64,000 bases of DNA from Saccharum officinarum (lineage: Eukaryota > Streptophyta > Magnoliopsida > Poales > Poaceae). Below are positions 20,739 through 31,034 of the stretch, piece after piece (position 1 is the stretch's first letter; every line of letters begins with the position of its first letter). The notes under the pieces were generated by a model that searched no databases, was not told the origin of the DNA, and saw only the letters and a list, made by a program, of their open reading frames with translations. The stretch covers positions 96,328,932 to 96,392,931 of the forward strand of contig CM036168.1 in assembly GCA_020631735.1 (NCBI GenBank), given 5' to 3'. The position numbers and the translations under genes were made by a program.

Positions 20739-22576
20739 TACTTGTGGTACATTTCCTTGGATGATGTTGACTAGTAGAAAAGTTTCACCTCTATTCTATC
20801 CAATGAATCTAAGTGTGTTCATCTCCATTGCATACCATCATGATCATCACATGCCATCACATCCGATGCGCGACTTGCATAATTACTTATACAATTACAT
20901 TATACAGAATCGCAGGAGGAAGTGTAAGTAGCAGTGCAAGAGGAACAGGCCGGGACCGACTCACAGGAAATCTAGGCACAGGAGGTGCTAGAAGTAGAGG
21001 AGCAAGAAGAGGACCTACCCGAGTGCGTGGATCATCAACCTAGTTCCTTTGAGCGAGGCAAGCCCCGGAGCATTCTAAGTCTCCTACTTTATAAAAGCAA
21101 TCTTCTATATATTTGAGTTTTATATATTGTTGCATTAAGTTACAGGAGTTGAGTGAAACCGTTGATGCATTTATTACTATCCTTGCCTACCTTATTACAT
21201 TCTTACCCTATTAGGTTTAGGATCGAATAACTTCTTAGCCCTGCTTTGACCGGTAGCGATTGGTGATTTTCGGTCATCTGCAATTATAGGTGGTTACTGG
21301 AATACTTTAGCTATGGAATGGATGATATCCTGGAAATAACCATGTGTTGATGGATAATTGGAGACCGGACGGAAAAGTTGGAGGCAACCAGACAGAGTTT
21401 TGGGGTGCTATTAGTTTTTCGTCTATGTCGGTTAAGGACCGATTGTTGCTCATCCCTCTTATCATGTTGAACGCATGCCTCACATTTAGCTAGCCGAATA
21501 ACGTACCTTTCGACCGCGAAGCTAGTGGCACATTTCGGGCCGGGATAAACTCGGATTGGCAGACTAGTGCTAAAGGGGGTATGACGGGGGCACGAAGAGT
21601 GAGCCTAAAGGGCAGGTTGGATCCTAATTCCTAGCAGTCAGGAGGCCTCTGGGTATTGCGGTCCATGACTGTTATCCCGCGACATTTATCTGGAAAGTGT
21701 CATTGGTGATATGTAGCTCACTTAATCGGTGAGTGTGGTTTGTGTGAGGAATAAATTACCAGCTAGTTAGGAATCGATTCGAATCGCCATCGCTTTTGGA
21801 TAGTGAGCACTTGACTCGAGTTACGACATCGTAGTAATGATGATGGAACACTGTTAGTTATATGGATGATATGGGAAATGCTAAATCTAAGTTGGTAACT
21901 GGATGTTATTTGTTAATTAAGTGATTGCTATAGTATAGATGCTTACCTAGCTTGATAGGTTATAATAAAGATGATTTAAAGTACTTAGATGGTTCATTAA
22001 GTTAAATTATTGCTCTTCTGCAAATGAGTCAGCTAGTCCACTAAAAGAAAGCCTTGCATACTCCATGGTGTCACTTTATTTTAGTTTAAGACGGGTAAGT
22101 CTAGCTGAGTATTTCTCGTACTCAGGGCGTTGTTCCCATTGTGTAGATGGTCAGATGTACTACGGTTATTGCATCAACTGCCTGTATCCTGCGATGGACG
22201 ACAACTAGGACCAAGGGCATGGTCGCTCCGTATGTCTTATCTGATGCTTTTGTTGGAAATGACTATCTCCGGGCACTGTATCTGAACTAAAAGTGTGTGT
22301 GATTTTAAAAATTATTTGTTTTCACTACTTTATTATTAAACTTGTTTGTAATAACTTTATATTTAAACTTCGATGTATCTCAGTATTGTTGTGAACTTTA
22401 TGTAATATGTGACTGTGGCTGCTAAACTTGTACGATCTTGGTTTGTATGTTGTTTGGTTTAAAATTCTTCGTTGTTTCACGGACTACCGGGTTATACAGG
22501 CTTAAGTTTACTAAATTATCTGTTTCGACGGATGATTTTCTTACTTAATTTCATATAATTGGTCGGTTCTATTACA

Positions 22577-23048
22577 ACAGCCTTCGCTAGCCATCCAAAA
22601 CTATAACCCTCTCATTCGAGGGCATTATTTCTTATATGCAGAGCTTATCTTTTATTCAAGCATAATCATCATTTTTGCAAAGTGTATGATATGTTTACCC
22701 CTTTTAATACTTTCATGCAAATACACTTACTTGCATCACCACATGCATACTTGCATTACGTAAATGCATTGCACTGTGGTAAGCCGACAAAGACTTGTCC
22801 ATGATCAGGCATCGGGGCCGTCACTCTTAAAAGCTTCAAAAAGCTTTACCTGACAAAGACCTGTCTGCAGTCAGACATCGGGACCTTCGCTCTCTCAAAA
22901 CCTTCAAAAACTTCACCACTCAGTATCATATAAATGACTAACCATCTTTTATAGAAGTAGAAAATATAGTGCCTTTTCTGAGTGTCGAAAGACTTGCAAG
23001 CAAGTCAATATTCGACAAAGCTATAACGCCCAACCTAAGTCCCTAAAA
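22577..23048 (+). other. Internal region of the LTR element after the nested unit
   Basis: The host-element sequence resumes here with CTTCGCTAG words. GACAAAGACTTGTC...CATGATCAGGCATCGGGGCC near 22788 and its variant near 22852 form a local duplication of about 65 bases. No gene is seen. Confidence 0.45.
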
Positions 23049-23145
23049 ATGCAGGAGATCAACTCAGGTCCTTTTTCACGCAACTTCTCTGGCCTTCGGC
23101 ACACAGCATCGGCGCCTACGTCGTCATCGCCTTCGCCGACGGGCT

Positions 23146-23601
23146 TTGCCACCATCTTCGATGACTTCACCAACATCACCTTCACCAAAACACCTTTTTC
23201 CAGGAGAGCCTTCGCCAAACAACTTTGCAGGAGGGCCTTCGCCAACACCTTCGGCATCTACACCAACCTCGCCTCCTCCAAACAACTTTGTAGTAGGGCC
23301 TTCGCCAACACCTTCGGCATCTACACCAACCTTGCCTCCGCCAAACACCTTTGTAGGAGGGTCTTCGTCAATAGTCGTGGCAAACCAGGATGACTCGCCG
23401 TCACCAATACATCGGCATGAGGGGGCTTCACCGACACCTTCGTCGTCCACACCAATATCTACTCCACTAAACACCTTTGTAGGAGGGTCTTCGGCAGGAG
23501 GGGCTTCACCATCATCCTCGCCCACTACAACGGTTCAAGAGCCTTCATCAACTCCTTCGGCACCAACGCCTATGGCGGTTTGCTCCCATCGCCAAGCTTG
23601 A
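23146..23601 (+). CDS. Pro/Ser/Thr-rich repeat ORF of the LTR element
   Basis: A 151-codon frame contains a 21-residue repeat of the form GPSPTPSASTPTSPPPNNF, present twice in tandem (63-base units from 23233 and 23296) and once more in diverged form near 23430. No zinc knuckle, protease or capsid motif is visible. An overlapping plus frame (23049-23393) translates the same DNA as Ala/Phe/Ser repeats, so coding is uncertain. It could be a remnant of an element-specific protein or a non-coding minisatellite. Confidence 0.3.
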   Translation: MPPSSMTSPTSPSPKHLFPGEPSPNNFAGGPSPTPSASTPTSPPPNNFVVGPSPTPSASTPTLPPPNTFVGGSSSIVVANQDDSPSPIHRHEGASPTPSSSTPISTPLNTFVGGSSAGGASPSSSPTTTVQEPSSTPSAPTPMAVCSHRQA

Positions 23602-24370
23602 GGGGCTACATCAAGTCCTTCGACACCAAGGTCTACCACACTTTCGTCAACCACTTTGACTCGAGGGGCTCATCGGCAAGTCCAGTACAAACATCTACTT
23701 CCACTACTACGACTACGTCAACTACACCAAAGGAGACAGAGGATTTAGTCATGAGCACTGGCCAAGAGGGGCTAGGGGAGCGTATCGGAGGACCAGCAAC
23801 TTCAGAACGCGAAGTCTTTTTGCCCGGCGCTCGTGAGAAGGCCTTGAAGATGAAGATCACCATGCCGAAAAGGTCTCAAAGATGAAGACCCCCTCGCCAA
23901 GAAGGCTTGAGGAGGAAAGACCTTCCCGTTGGAAAGGCCATGAAGATGAAGACCTCTGCACTAAGAAGGCTCGAAGATAAGACCTCTCTGCCAGAAAGAC
24001 CTCAGAGCCGAAGACCTTCGCGTCGAGAAGATATTGGAGAAGGCCTTGAAGATGAAGGCATGTGCACCAAGCAAAGGCAATGAACCATATCATAGAAGTG
24101 CAGAAAGAAGCCGAAGCCCAAAGGTGAAGACATCCGAAAGAACAAGGCACTCAGAGGTAGACGCCTCAGGACTTAGAACAAGTATAGGTTCTTTTCTCCA
24201 TGCCCTTTTTCCCATAGGGTTTTTGGGATGAAGTTTTTAGTGAGGCGTGCACGTGTGGTTTGCGAAGGGCAGTCATCACAACCAAGGTTCGAGTTGTATT
24301 GTGCCTCTTCTAGTATGAGCATCTACTAGGTCATGTAGTACCAACCATAACCAAGTGGATGAGGGGCTAC
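23602..24370 (+). other. Internal 3' region of the LTR element
   Basis: Short repeats of GAAGACCT/GAAGGCCTTGAAGATGAAG occupy 23830-24060. The last bases before the right LTR, GTGGATGAGGGGCTAC, act as the polypurine tract candidate. No domain-bearing frame is seen. Confidence 0.5.
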
Positions 24371-25041
24371 TGTTGGGACATGCCATATGCATATGGGCCA
24401 AGTCCCCTAGAAGAGACCCAACTAGCGCCATTAGAGTGGCATGTAAAACCCACACCCACCCAGCGGTCGCTTGTAAATTTCCGCTTGCCTATATAATGCC
24501 AAGAACATGAGGGCAAGGGGCTCTCTCCTCTCCCACTTATTTTTTTAAACCCTAGCCATTGCCTCACTCTCCCCTCTCACATGTTGGAGCCTTCGTCGCA
24601 AGACCTTATCCATGGAGCCTCCATATTAAACCATCGTTGTGGAGCCTTCTCCGTGGAGCCTCCGTCATGGAGCCTTCTCCACAAAGCCCTTATACAAAAC
24701 AAATATCGGGCCTTCGTCCGAGGCCTTCGTTCTGGGTCTTTGTCTGAGGTCTTCGTTCTAGGCCTTCGTTCTGGGCCTTCGTCCAAGGCCTTCATTCCAT
24801 ACCTTCGCCTTTGTCCAGAGCCTTCGTCGCGGACCTTCTCCGACCGAGCCTTCGTCGTGGACCTTCTCCGGCCGAGCCTTCGTCGGGAGATCTTCTCCGG
24901 CCAGCCTTCTTCTGGAGACCTTCTCCCGCCGACCTTCTTCAGAAGACCTTCTCCCGCCGGCCTTTACCAAGGGACCTTCTCCAGCTAGCATTCACCAAGG
25001 AGCCTCCACCTCTCAACCCTGTTCGAGAGCTTGTCCCAACA
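24371..25041 (+). repeat. 3' LTR of the gag-pol-less element
   Basis: It matches the left LTR from TGTTGGGACATGCC to TGTCCCAACA, with scattered substitutions and fewer CCTTCGTC units. It is followed immediately by the CTCTC target duplication. Confidence 0.9.
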
Positions 25042-25046
25042 CTCTC

Positions 25047-25490
25047 TTTTGAGAGAGCCGACCTTGAGTGCTCCTGGATGTAATGAATTACCTGTGTACA
25101 CCTCTTCGGAACGCAGAGGCTGGAATTTCATTTCATTATTAATAAAAATACCTGTACAATCCTAAAATGTTAAGGATTTTAAGAAAGTATGCAAGAAGAT
25201 ATTATTGGTCAAAGACAGCACGAGTAATATATAAAGTCAATTGTGACAAGTAATTTTGACCGGAGGCATGCAGTAGATTAAGTAGCAAGAAGGCGATATG
25301 CGACACAACCGAGTTATGTCCTGAGCTGAGCTTAATATATATATATGTAAGAACGTATATAAGTACAGTGTACTATATAAATAAGAATAGTATTGCCAAG
25401 CAAGCACTTGTACCAGTACGTGTGCTTGCAGCAGCATGCAGCATATGAACAAGCCCACACAGCTGCTAGACCATGTCCTAGCTATGTTTG
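25047..25490. other. Intergenic DNA flanking the insertion
   Basis: It contains GGAACGCAGAGGCTGGAATT and ATTAATAAAA text of the type seen at 3' ends of plant LINE-related transcripts, but no coding domain. The rest is unremarkable. Confidence 0.35.
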
Positions 25491-25494
25491 CTGG

Positions 25495-25613
<119 letters not shown>

Positions 25614-25949
25614 TGGGACCAAATTAAATTTGCAAAGTTTATCCAACAATAGTTATCTTGAAGGGGCGAGCGTAAACTATTAAGCTGTAGGTCATTTATC
25701 TGTATATAAACATGGGAATTAAATTTAGTATGATTTCAGTCCTCATAACGAACTTATGTTTCAATCATCATCCTCATAACCAACTTATGTTAATGTATTT
25801 TTTCATAAATTTGGTTAGAAAAAAGTTTGACTTAACAAAACAAAACTAAAATAACAGAATGGAAGATACACCAACAACACTAAGAAAGTAAGTAATAGTC
25901 AAATGTGATTAATGTGAAGTATTGTCATTATTGATGCTGTCTCCATGTT

Positions 25950-26844
25950 GGTTAGTGTGTAAATGTACGATGGCTTAATATTTTTGGCAGGTATACAAGT
26001 GTGCTAATGAGAACCGCTTATTGAATGAAGAGCTCATGAACATTTGCGATGAATTTTGTTGGTTCATCATGAAAGAAATAATTCACAAAGATGGGAAGTA
26101 TTTTGATCCCGATGGTGAGTTAGCTAAACTAGAGTACCGAGATCTCGTAGATATTGACAGGCTAGAGCTGAATCATGAGGATTATTAGAGAACTCATGGG
26201 AAAAAGCAAGCTATGAGTGGAAAACTTGTTGTATACGTACTTCACTTGTGTGTGATGACTATGGTGGATTTAATTGTCTGTAATATTATCTGCCATTACT
26301 CTTTATGCATGGAGAAATAATTGCATGTGATGCCTATGATTTATATTAATTGTCTATGATATATTCGGTGATTCTGGCAGGAATTATATGGCGCCAAATT
26401 TGAATATTTAAAATTATTAATAGTGGTGGCTTCTTTAACATAACTGCCTGAAGAAAAAGCAATTCCAGAGACGGCTTGTTTAACTCAACCGCCATTGTAA
26501 AATGAAATTCACAGGCGGCTTTTTTAACTAAACCACCACTGTAAAACGAAATTCACATGCGGATTGTTTAATGAAACCGCCCTTGTAAAAAAATTATCAT
26601 TGGCGGTTCGTTTACATCAACCGCCAGTGTTAATATATATTCACCGGCAGTCACTTATGTGGACCGTCTGTGAAAATTCCATTACCAAAGGCGGTTTGCT
26701 TAAATGAACCGCCAATGTAAACAATTTAACACTGGCGCATTTTATCTAACCACCTATAATATTCATTTTTTCCACTGGCGGTAGCAGAAACCGCCAGTAG
26801 AAACCCCTGTAGAACCATCACTAGTGTTGTCTGCTGTACTAGTG
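25950..26844 (+). mobile_element. 3' end of a truncated CACTA transposon
   Basis: The right terminus in reverse complement reads CACTAGTACAGCAG. From about 26430 to 26800, subterminal repeats alternate in both orientations around ACCGCCAGTG and GGCGGTTNGTTTA, as in plant En/Spm (CACTA) elements. A last-exon-like frame precedes them. No matching 5' terminus or TNP2 transposase is found in the window, so the copy is 5'-truncated. Confidence 0.7.
25991..26188 (+). pseudogene. Orphan 3' exon of the CACTA element gene
   Basis: A GCAG acceptor at 25988-25990 is followed by 65 codons open to TAG. It starts VYKCANENRLLNEELMN and ends in an acidic DRLELNHEDY tail. It lies just upstream of the CACTA subterminal repeats, where terminal exons of CACTA genes are found. 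The other exons are absent, so it cannot be expressed as a full protein here. I do not recognise a named domain. Confidence 0.45.
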
Positions 26845-27901
26845 ATTCAAACAAAACATGAGATCAAAAAAAGAAATTCAAACAAAACATACGAGTTGAT
26901 TATAAATGTCTAAATTATCCACAACCAAGTACATACAGATGATTATATGCGCTAATGGTACTACTAATAAAGAGCTAGCCAGCGTTGTAATAAAGAGCAG
27001 TATTGCATGATACAAACTATATACGCCATGCATGCACCGTACCATGGACGTACGTGCATATGTATGGATCTAGCCAGCATGCATATGCATTCATGCATAG
27101 TAGGTTTGTATAACTTTGTACACGTCGAGTACGTACACGAGTTAAATATTTTGTACGTGCGGTGCTGTTGCAATCAAATGGCATGCACCATGATGCACCT
27201 GCACGTACGTAGGATTTGGCAGCTCCATATATATCGATCTCGTGTGTTGTCGTCCGTCCTGCATGTACGGCATGAGCAGATTCATGGCCTACTAATAACA
27301 TGCATGCATGCGCCCGTTAGGAATCCAAAGTACAAGGCCGGCCGTGTCAGTAATTTTGCTGTCGTGCATTGTATATGCATGTTGGGCCAGGTTGTAACCA
27401 ATATGAGCTTGTCCGTAGGGTTTTGTATTATGCATTCATGTATGTTTCCATTAAAGGTGCCGCAGCAGCTTGTTCATCATGCCTCATATTGCAATTTTAG
27501 GTTAGGTATGTAAAATTTGCCATTGCTGCATGTAGCGCAACCGAGGTTTTCGGAGCCAGGCAAATTGCCTAGGTTTTCTATTAGACGTGGAGGCGGCTAC
27601 ACCTCCATGGATTTATCCACCTCGCCGCCATCATGGTCTCATGGATCCGGCCACCGTACCATGGATCCTAGCCATAGTGGACCCCTCGTCTTTAATTAAT
27701 TTATCTCCCAAAATCATGAGCTAATCCAGCTAGCGCAGACCCATGGATCTCGACTTCTTCCCCATTTGTTGTGGACCCAGACTCATCTTCATTTCTAGGG
27801 CACGCGAGCGGATCCGACCAACATGGATCTTAGCCGTCTCCCACCCACCATGGATCTCGGCCTCATCTTCATCTCCACGGCGCATGAGGTCAGAGTACGG
27901 T
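26845..27901. other. Intergenic DNA
   Basis: No gene is supported. 26990-27500 is rich in GCATGCATG/CGTACGTG words. 27590-27900 repeats CATGGATC about seven times in GC-richer sequence. The 27.5-27.9 segment is the left half of the target interrupted by the following copia insertion and continues at 38479. Confidence 0.45.
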
Positions 27902-29872
27902 TGAAAGGTCTTGATGGCTAGAGGGGGGGGTGAATAGCCTTATAAAAATTTCTACAAAGACAAGCTAAACAAGTTTATCAATATAACAAGTAGCTAGATG
28001 CGAGTTTTGCTTAGCCTACGGGGTGTTTGCAAGCCACCTAACCAATTCACAATTCTAGTATATTTGCACTCAAACCGCACAACTTAACTACAACTAAAGC
28101 TAGCTAGCTACACAAGCTAAGAGCTACACTAACAAGCTAGCAAGGTAACTAAGAAATTAATACAAGAGAGAGTTAGGAGGGTATCACCGAGGGGCGAAGT
28201 ATTGAGCCAACCAATCAATATGATCAAGAGATGAATATCACAATATACAACCACCGGGATTGATCAAACACAATAAGAATGATGACACAAAGATTTATCC
28301 CGAGGTTCACGTGCTTGCCGGCACGCTAGTCCCCGTTGTGTCCCTCTTCACCACGTGGTTCGGTGGCTAATCGGTCTCACACCGAGCCTCTCAAAAGGCG
28401 CCACAAGAACCTACCAAATGGCAAAAGGTTGCAATGACACGAAGCAATTTACTAATGTTGCCTTTGGCGCTTCACCGAGGTAGGCACAAACCCCTCACAA
28501 TCACCGGAGGTGGCCAAGAACAATCACCAACTCTTGCCAACGCCTCCAAGCTGCTCCAAGCCGTCTAGGTGGCGGCAACCACCAAGAGAAACAAGAATTC
28601 CGCAGCAAATCAACCACCAAGTGCCAACTAGATGCAATCTCACAATGCAAATGCACTTGGATCACTTAATCTCACTTCGAATATGCAAAGAAGCAAGAGA
28701 GATGAGTGGGAGGGGAGTTTCTTAGCTCAAAGTGCTCACAAGCATGTCAAATGTTCAAGAGAGAGAGCCTTGAGCCGGCCAACGAGTATTCATAGACGTA
28801 CCCCTTCGAATAGAGCCGTTAGAAACTTAAACAGTCGAAATCGTGCTGACCGAACGCGCTGGTCCAACTGACCGGACGCGCTGGTCGCACAACGGCTAAG
28901 TCGCGAAGCACTGACCGGACGCGCTGGTCCAACTGACCGAACTCGCCGGTCGCCCAACGGCTAACTGCGAAGCAACGACCGGACGCGCTGGTCGCACAGA
29001 CCGGACGCGCTGGGAACGACCGGACGCGCTGGTCTCGTGAGTGACCGAACGCGCTGGTCGCCTGAGCAGCGCTCAATGGAACAACTACCGGACGCGCTGA
29101 AGAAAATGACCGGACGCCACAGTGCCCGCGTCCGGTCAGAGTCCAGTAAGCTCCCTGAACGACCGGACGCGTCCGATCGTCAGTGACCGGACGCGCTGCG
29201 TGTCCGATCACCAAACTGAAAAACACGCAGACGCTGAACGCTGACCGGACGCGTCCGGTCATCCAGACACCGCGTCCGGTTCAGCGTCTGGTCACCTCTG
29301 TGACCTCTGTTCGCCTCCGTTTCTTTTCCAACTTCCGGCGTAGTGGAAAATAGTCATTTCATCTCCTCGAAAACGTCTGAATCCCGCCTCTCAAGCTCGG
29401 CGGGAGGGAGAGAGGAACCCAAACCCTCTCTACCGCTCAAACTCCACCACCGTCGCAAACGTGCTAACACCACCAAGTGATCTCGTCATGTGTGAGTGTG
29501 TTAGCGTTTTCACAATCATTTTTCGAGGCGATATTAGTTCTATCCAAATGCATATGATTATGAAATGCACACCTAGAGGCACTTAGGAGTTTAATAGCCG
29601 CGTCATTCCCCTCTTTATAGTACGGCTATCTATCCTATAATGTAACCATATCCGCTAGGTGTCTTGGTTACTAAAACATAACCCTTAAGCATATACCTTT
29701 GCCTTGATCACGTAGGGTTGCATCCAAATCCAAGTGTGGCCATCATGATCACCATGTCCATCTTGCCACCAACCTTGGAATGTACTAATCCTCATATGCT
29801 ACATACAACTTAGGCATAGGATTAGTACTTAGGCATTGTCACTAATTACCAACACCAAACATAGGACTTTCA
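27902..29872 (-). repeat. Left LTR (3' LTR of the minus-strand copia element)
   Basis: Direct repeat of 36495-38478 with scattered single-base differences. On the plus strand it starts TGAAAGGTCTTGATGG and ends ATAGGACTTTCA. A cluster of ACCGGACGCGCTGGTC-type repeats occupies about 28848-29290. Confidence 0.95.
28848..29290. repeat. Palindromic CCGGACGCG tandem-like cluster in the left LTR
   Basis: About twenty imperfect copies of ACCGGACGCGCTGGTC, with the opposite strand form GCGTCCGGTC interleaved toward the right. This makes many short palindromes in otherwise AT-richer LTR DNA. The long minus-strand frame here is a by-product. Confidence 0.9.
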
Positions 29873-31034
29873 ATCTTCCCCTTGTTGGTAATTGGTGACA
29901 ACCCTTTCACAAAGATGTTATGATAAAATTTTGATTGAACCCATGTCACATTGTCCAAGTATATTACCATGTGTAAGAATTATGGACATGTGATCATGAA
30001 TTCAAATTGATAGCAATGGCTCCCCCTACATGTATGCTATATGTTTAGATTTTGGAAGCATACATGTTAGATAGGAAAGATTAGGAGCATTGTCTACCAA
30101 TAGGTGCTAAGTGTTTTAGATTATAGACCTTTGAAGCGTGATACCATCGGAGTAGCGATAAACACCATCTTAGCACCTTGTGTAGTTAGATTCCACTTGG
30201 AAAAGCACAAACATAACTAGAAACCTCGTGAGATCAACATTATAAGCAAGGCTCTAGTACCACTTTGAAAAACATGAAGCAAGAAAAATCTAACTACTTC
30301 CTATTCATGCTAGTACCTCAATACATCATTCAAATTATACTAGCAAGTCACCACACAAGCAATGTATCGGAGAAAAAGAAATGCATAACTATGCATCATA
30401 CATATGAAGTGCACATAGAAATGCAACATTCATGTTTAAGAGCTTGCTCCCCCTACTTGTGTGCTCGAAATTTTAGTTGATCCCCTTCTTTTATCAATTC
30501 TCCCCTTTAGGTTTTATCTTTGTGAACAACATTGTTCTCCCCTTTTGTGCTTCTCCCCCTTTGAGTTCTATCTTTGTGAACAACAATTTCTCCCCCTTTG
30601 GCACCAATGACCACAAGGGACCAATTTTAGATAGATTATCATGTTAAATTATGGGGTGAGGATCAAGTTTGTGATTCAACCGAGATTGCTTGCATAAATA
30701 AAATGCTTCGGTTTGATCCAAGGGCAAGCTTCTTCACACCTCACTAGAAGGGTTATCATGCACCATGTTGAAGCAAATATTTAGACAAGTGATCTAGATT
30801 AAACACTTAGGATCACAGGCTACTTAAACAAGTTATATGCTACCACTAGATCATACAAGTCATGGGAACAATAGTGGCACCATATAAACTTCAAATTCAT
30901 TTGATTTTCATGAATGAGCCTAAAACATGTAAATTATGACTAGATGCACTAAATAAGTCCTTAGCAATGTATGACATGTCAACCAATTGTACCTTGGGGC
31001 TCGAAGGAGAGGCATGTCATATCATGGAGGTGCA
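29873..31034 (-). other. Post-pol non-coding region with repeated polypurine tracts
   Basis: The tract AAGGGGAAGA (minus strand, 29873-29882) abuts the LTR and is the polypurine primer. Further AGGGGGAG copies occur on the minus strand near 30018-30025, 30447, 30538-30560 and 30590. Several polypurine copies downstream of pol are a described Sirevirus trait. No envelope-like frame is evident. Confidence 0.7.

Larger units (their letters stand above)
17357..22576 (+). mobile_element. Nested 5.2-kb TGTAACACC...TTACA unit, probable long solo LTR of a Ty3-type element
   Basis: It starts TGTAACACCTCTGGTGTTA, a terminus typical of long-LTR Ty3/gypsy elements, and ends GGTTCTATTACA. The flanks are GCAGC (17352-17356) and ACAGC (22577-22581), a 4/5 match for a target duplication. 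CTTCG-rich sequence of the host element resumes just outside. No gag-pol domain is found inside. A GC-rich block and gypsy-LTR-like text (GAGCGAGGCAAGCCCCGGAG near 21052) fit LTR sequence. About 1.1 kb is a later Stowaway-type insertion, leaving about 4.1 kb of original unit. Confidence 0.6.
14202..25041 (+). mobile_element. Complete LTR retrotransposon without gag-pol (LARD-like), with nested insertion
   Basis: Two direct LTRs (14202-14908 and 24371-25041) both start TGTTGGGACATGCC and end TGTCCCAACA. The element is flanked by perfect 5-bp duplications CTCTC (14197-14201 and 25042-25046). TTGGCGCCCACCG directly after the left LTR is a primer-binding-site-like sequence, and GATGAGGGGCTAC precedes the right LTR, setting plus orientation. 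No gag, protease, reverse transcriptase or integrase motif is visible in any frame. The internal DNA holds CTTCGTCAGT repeats, a nested unit (17357-22576) and a Pro/Ser/Thr repeat ORF. This fits a non-autonomous large retrotransposon derivative mobilised in trans. Confidence 0.85.

Noticed and set aside
28819..29262. 147-codon minus-strand frame, repeated at 37425-37868
   Set aside because: It translates the palindromic CCGGACGCG cluster of the LTR. Its presence in both LTRs reflects LTR identity, not a gene.
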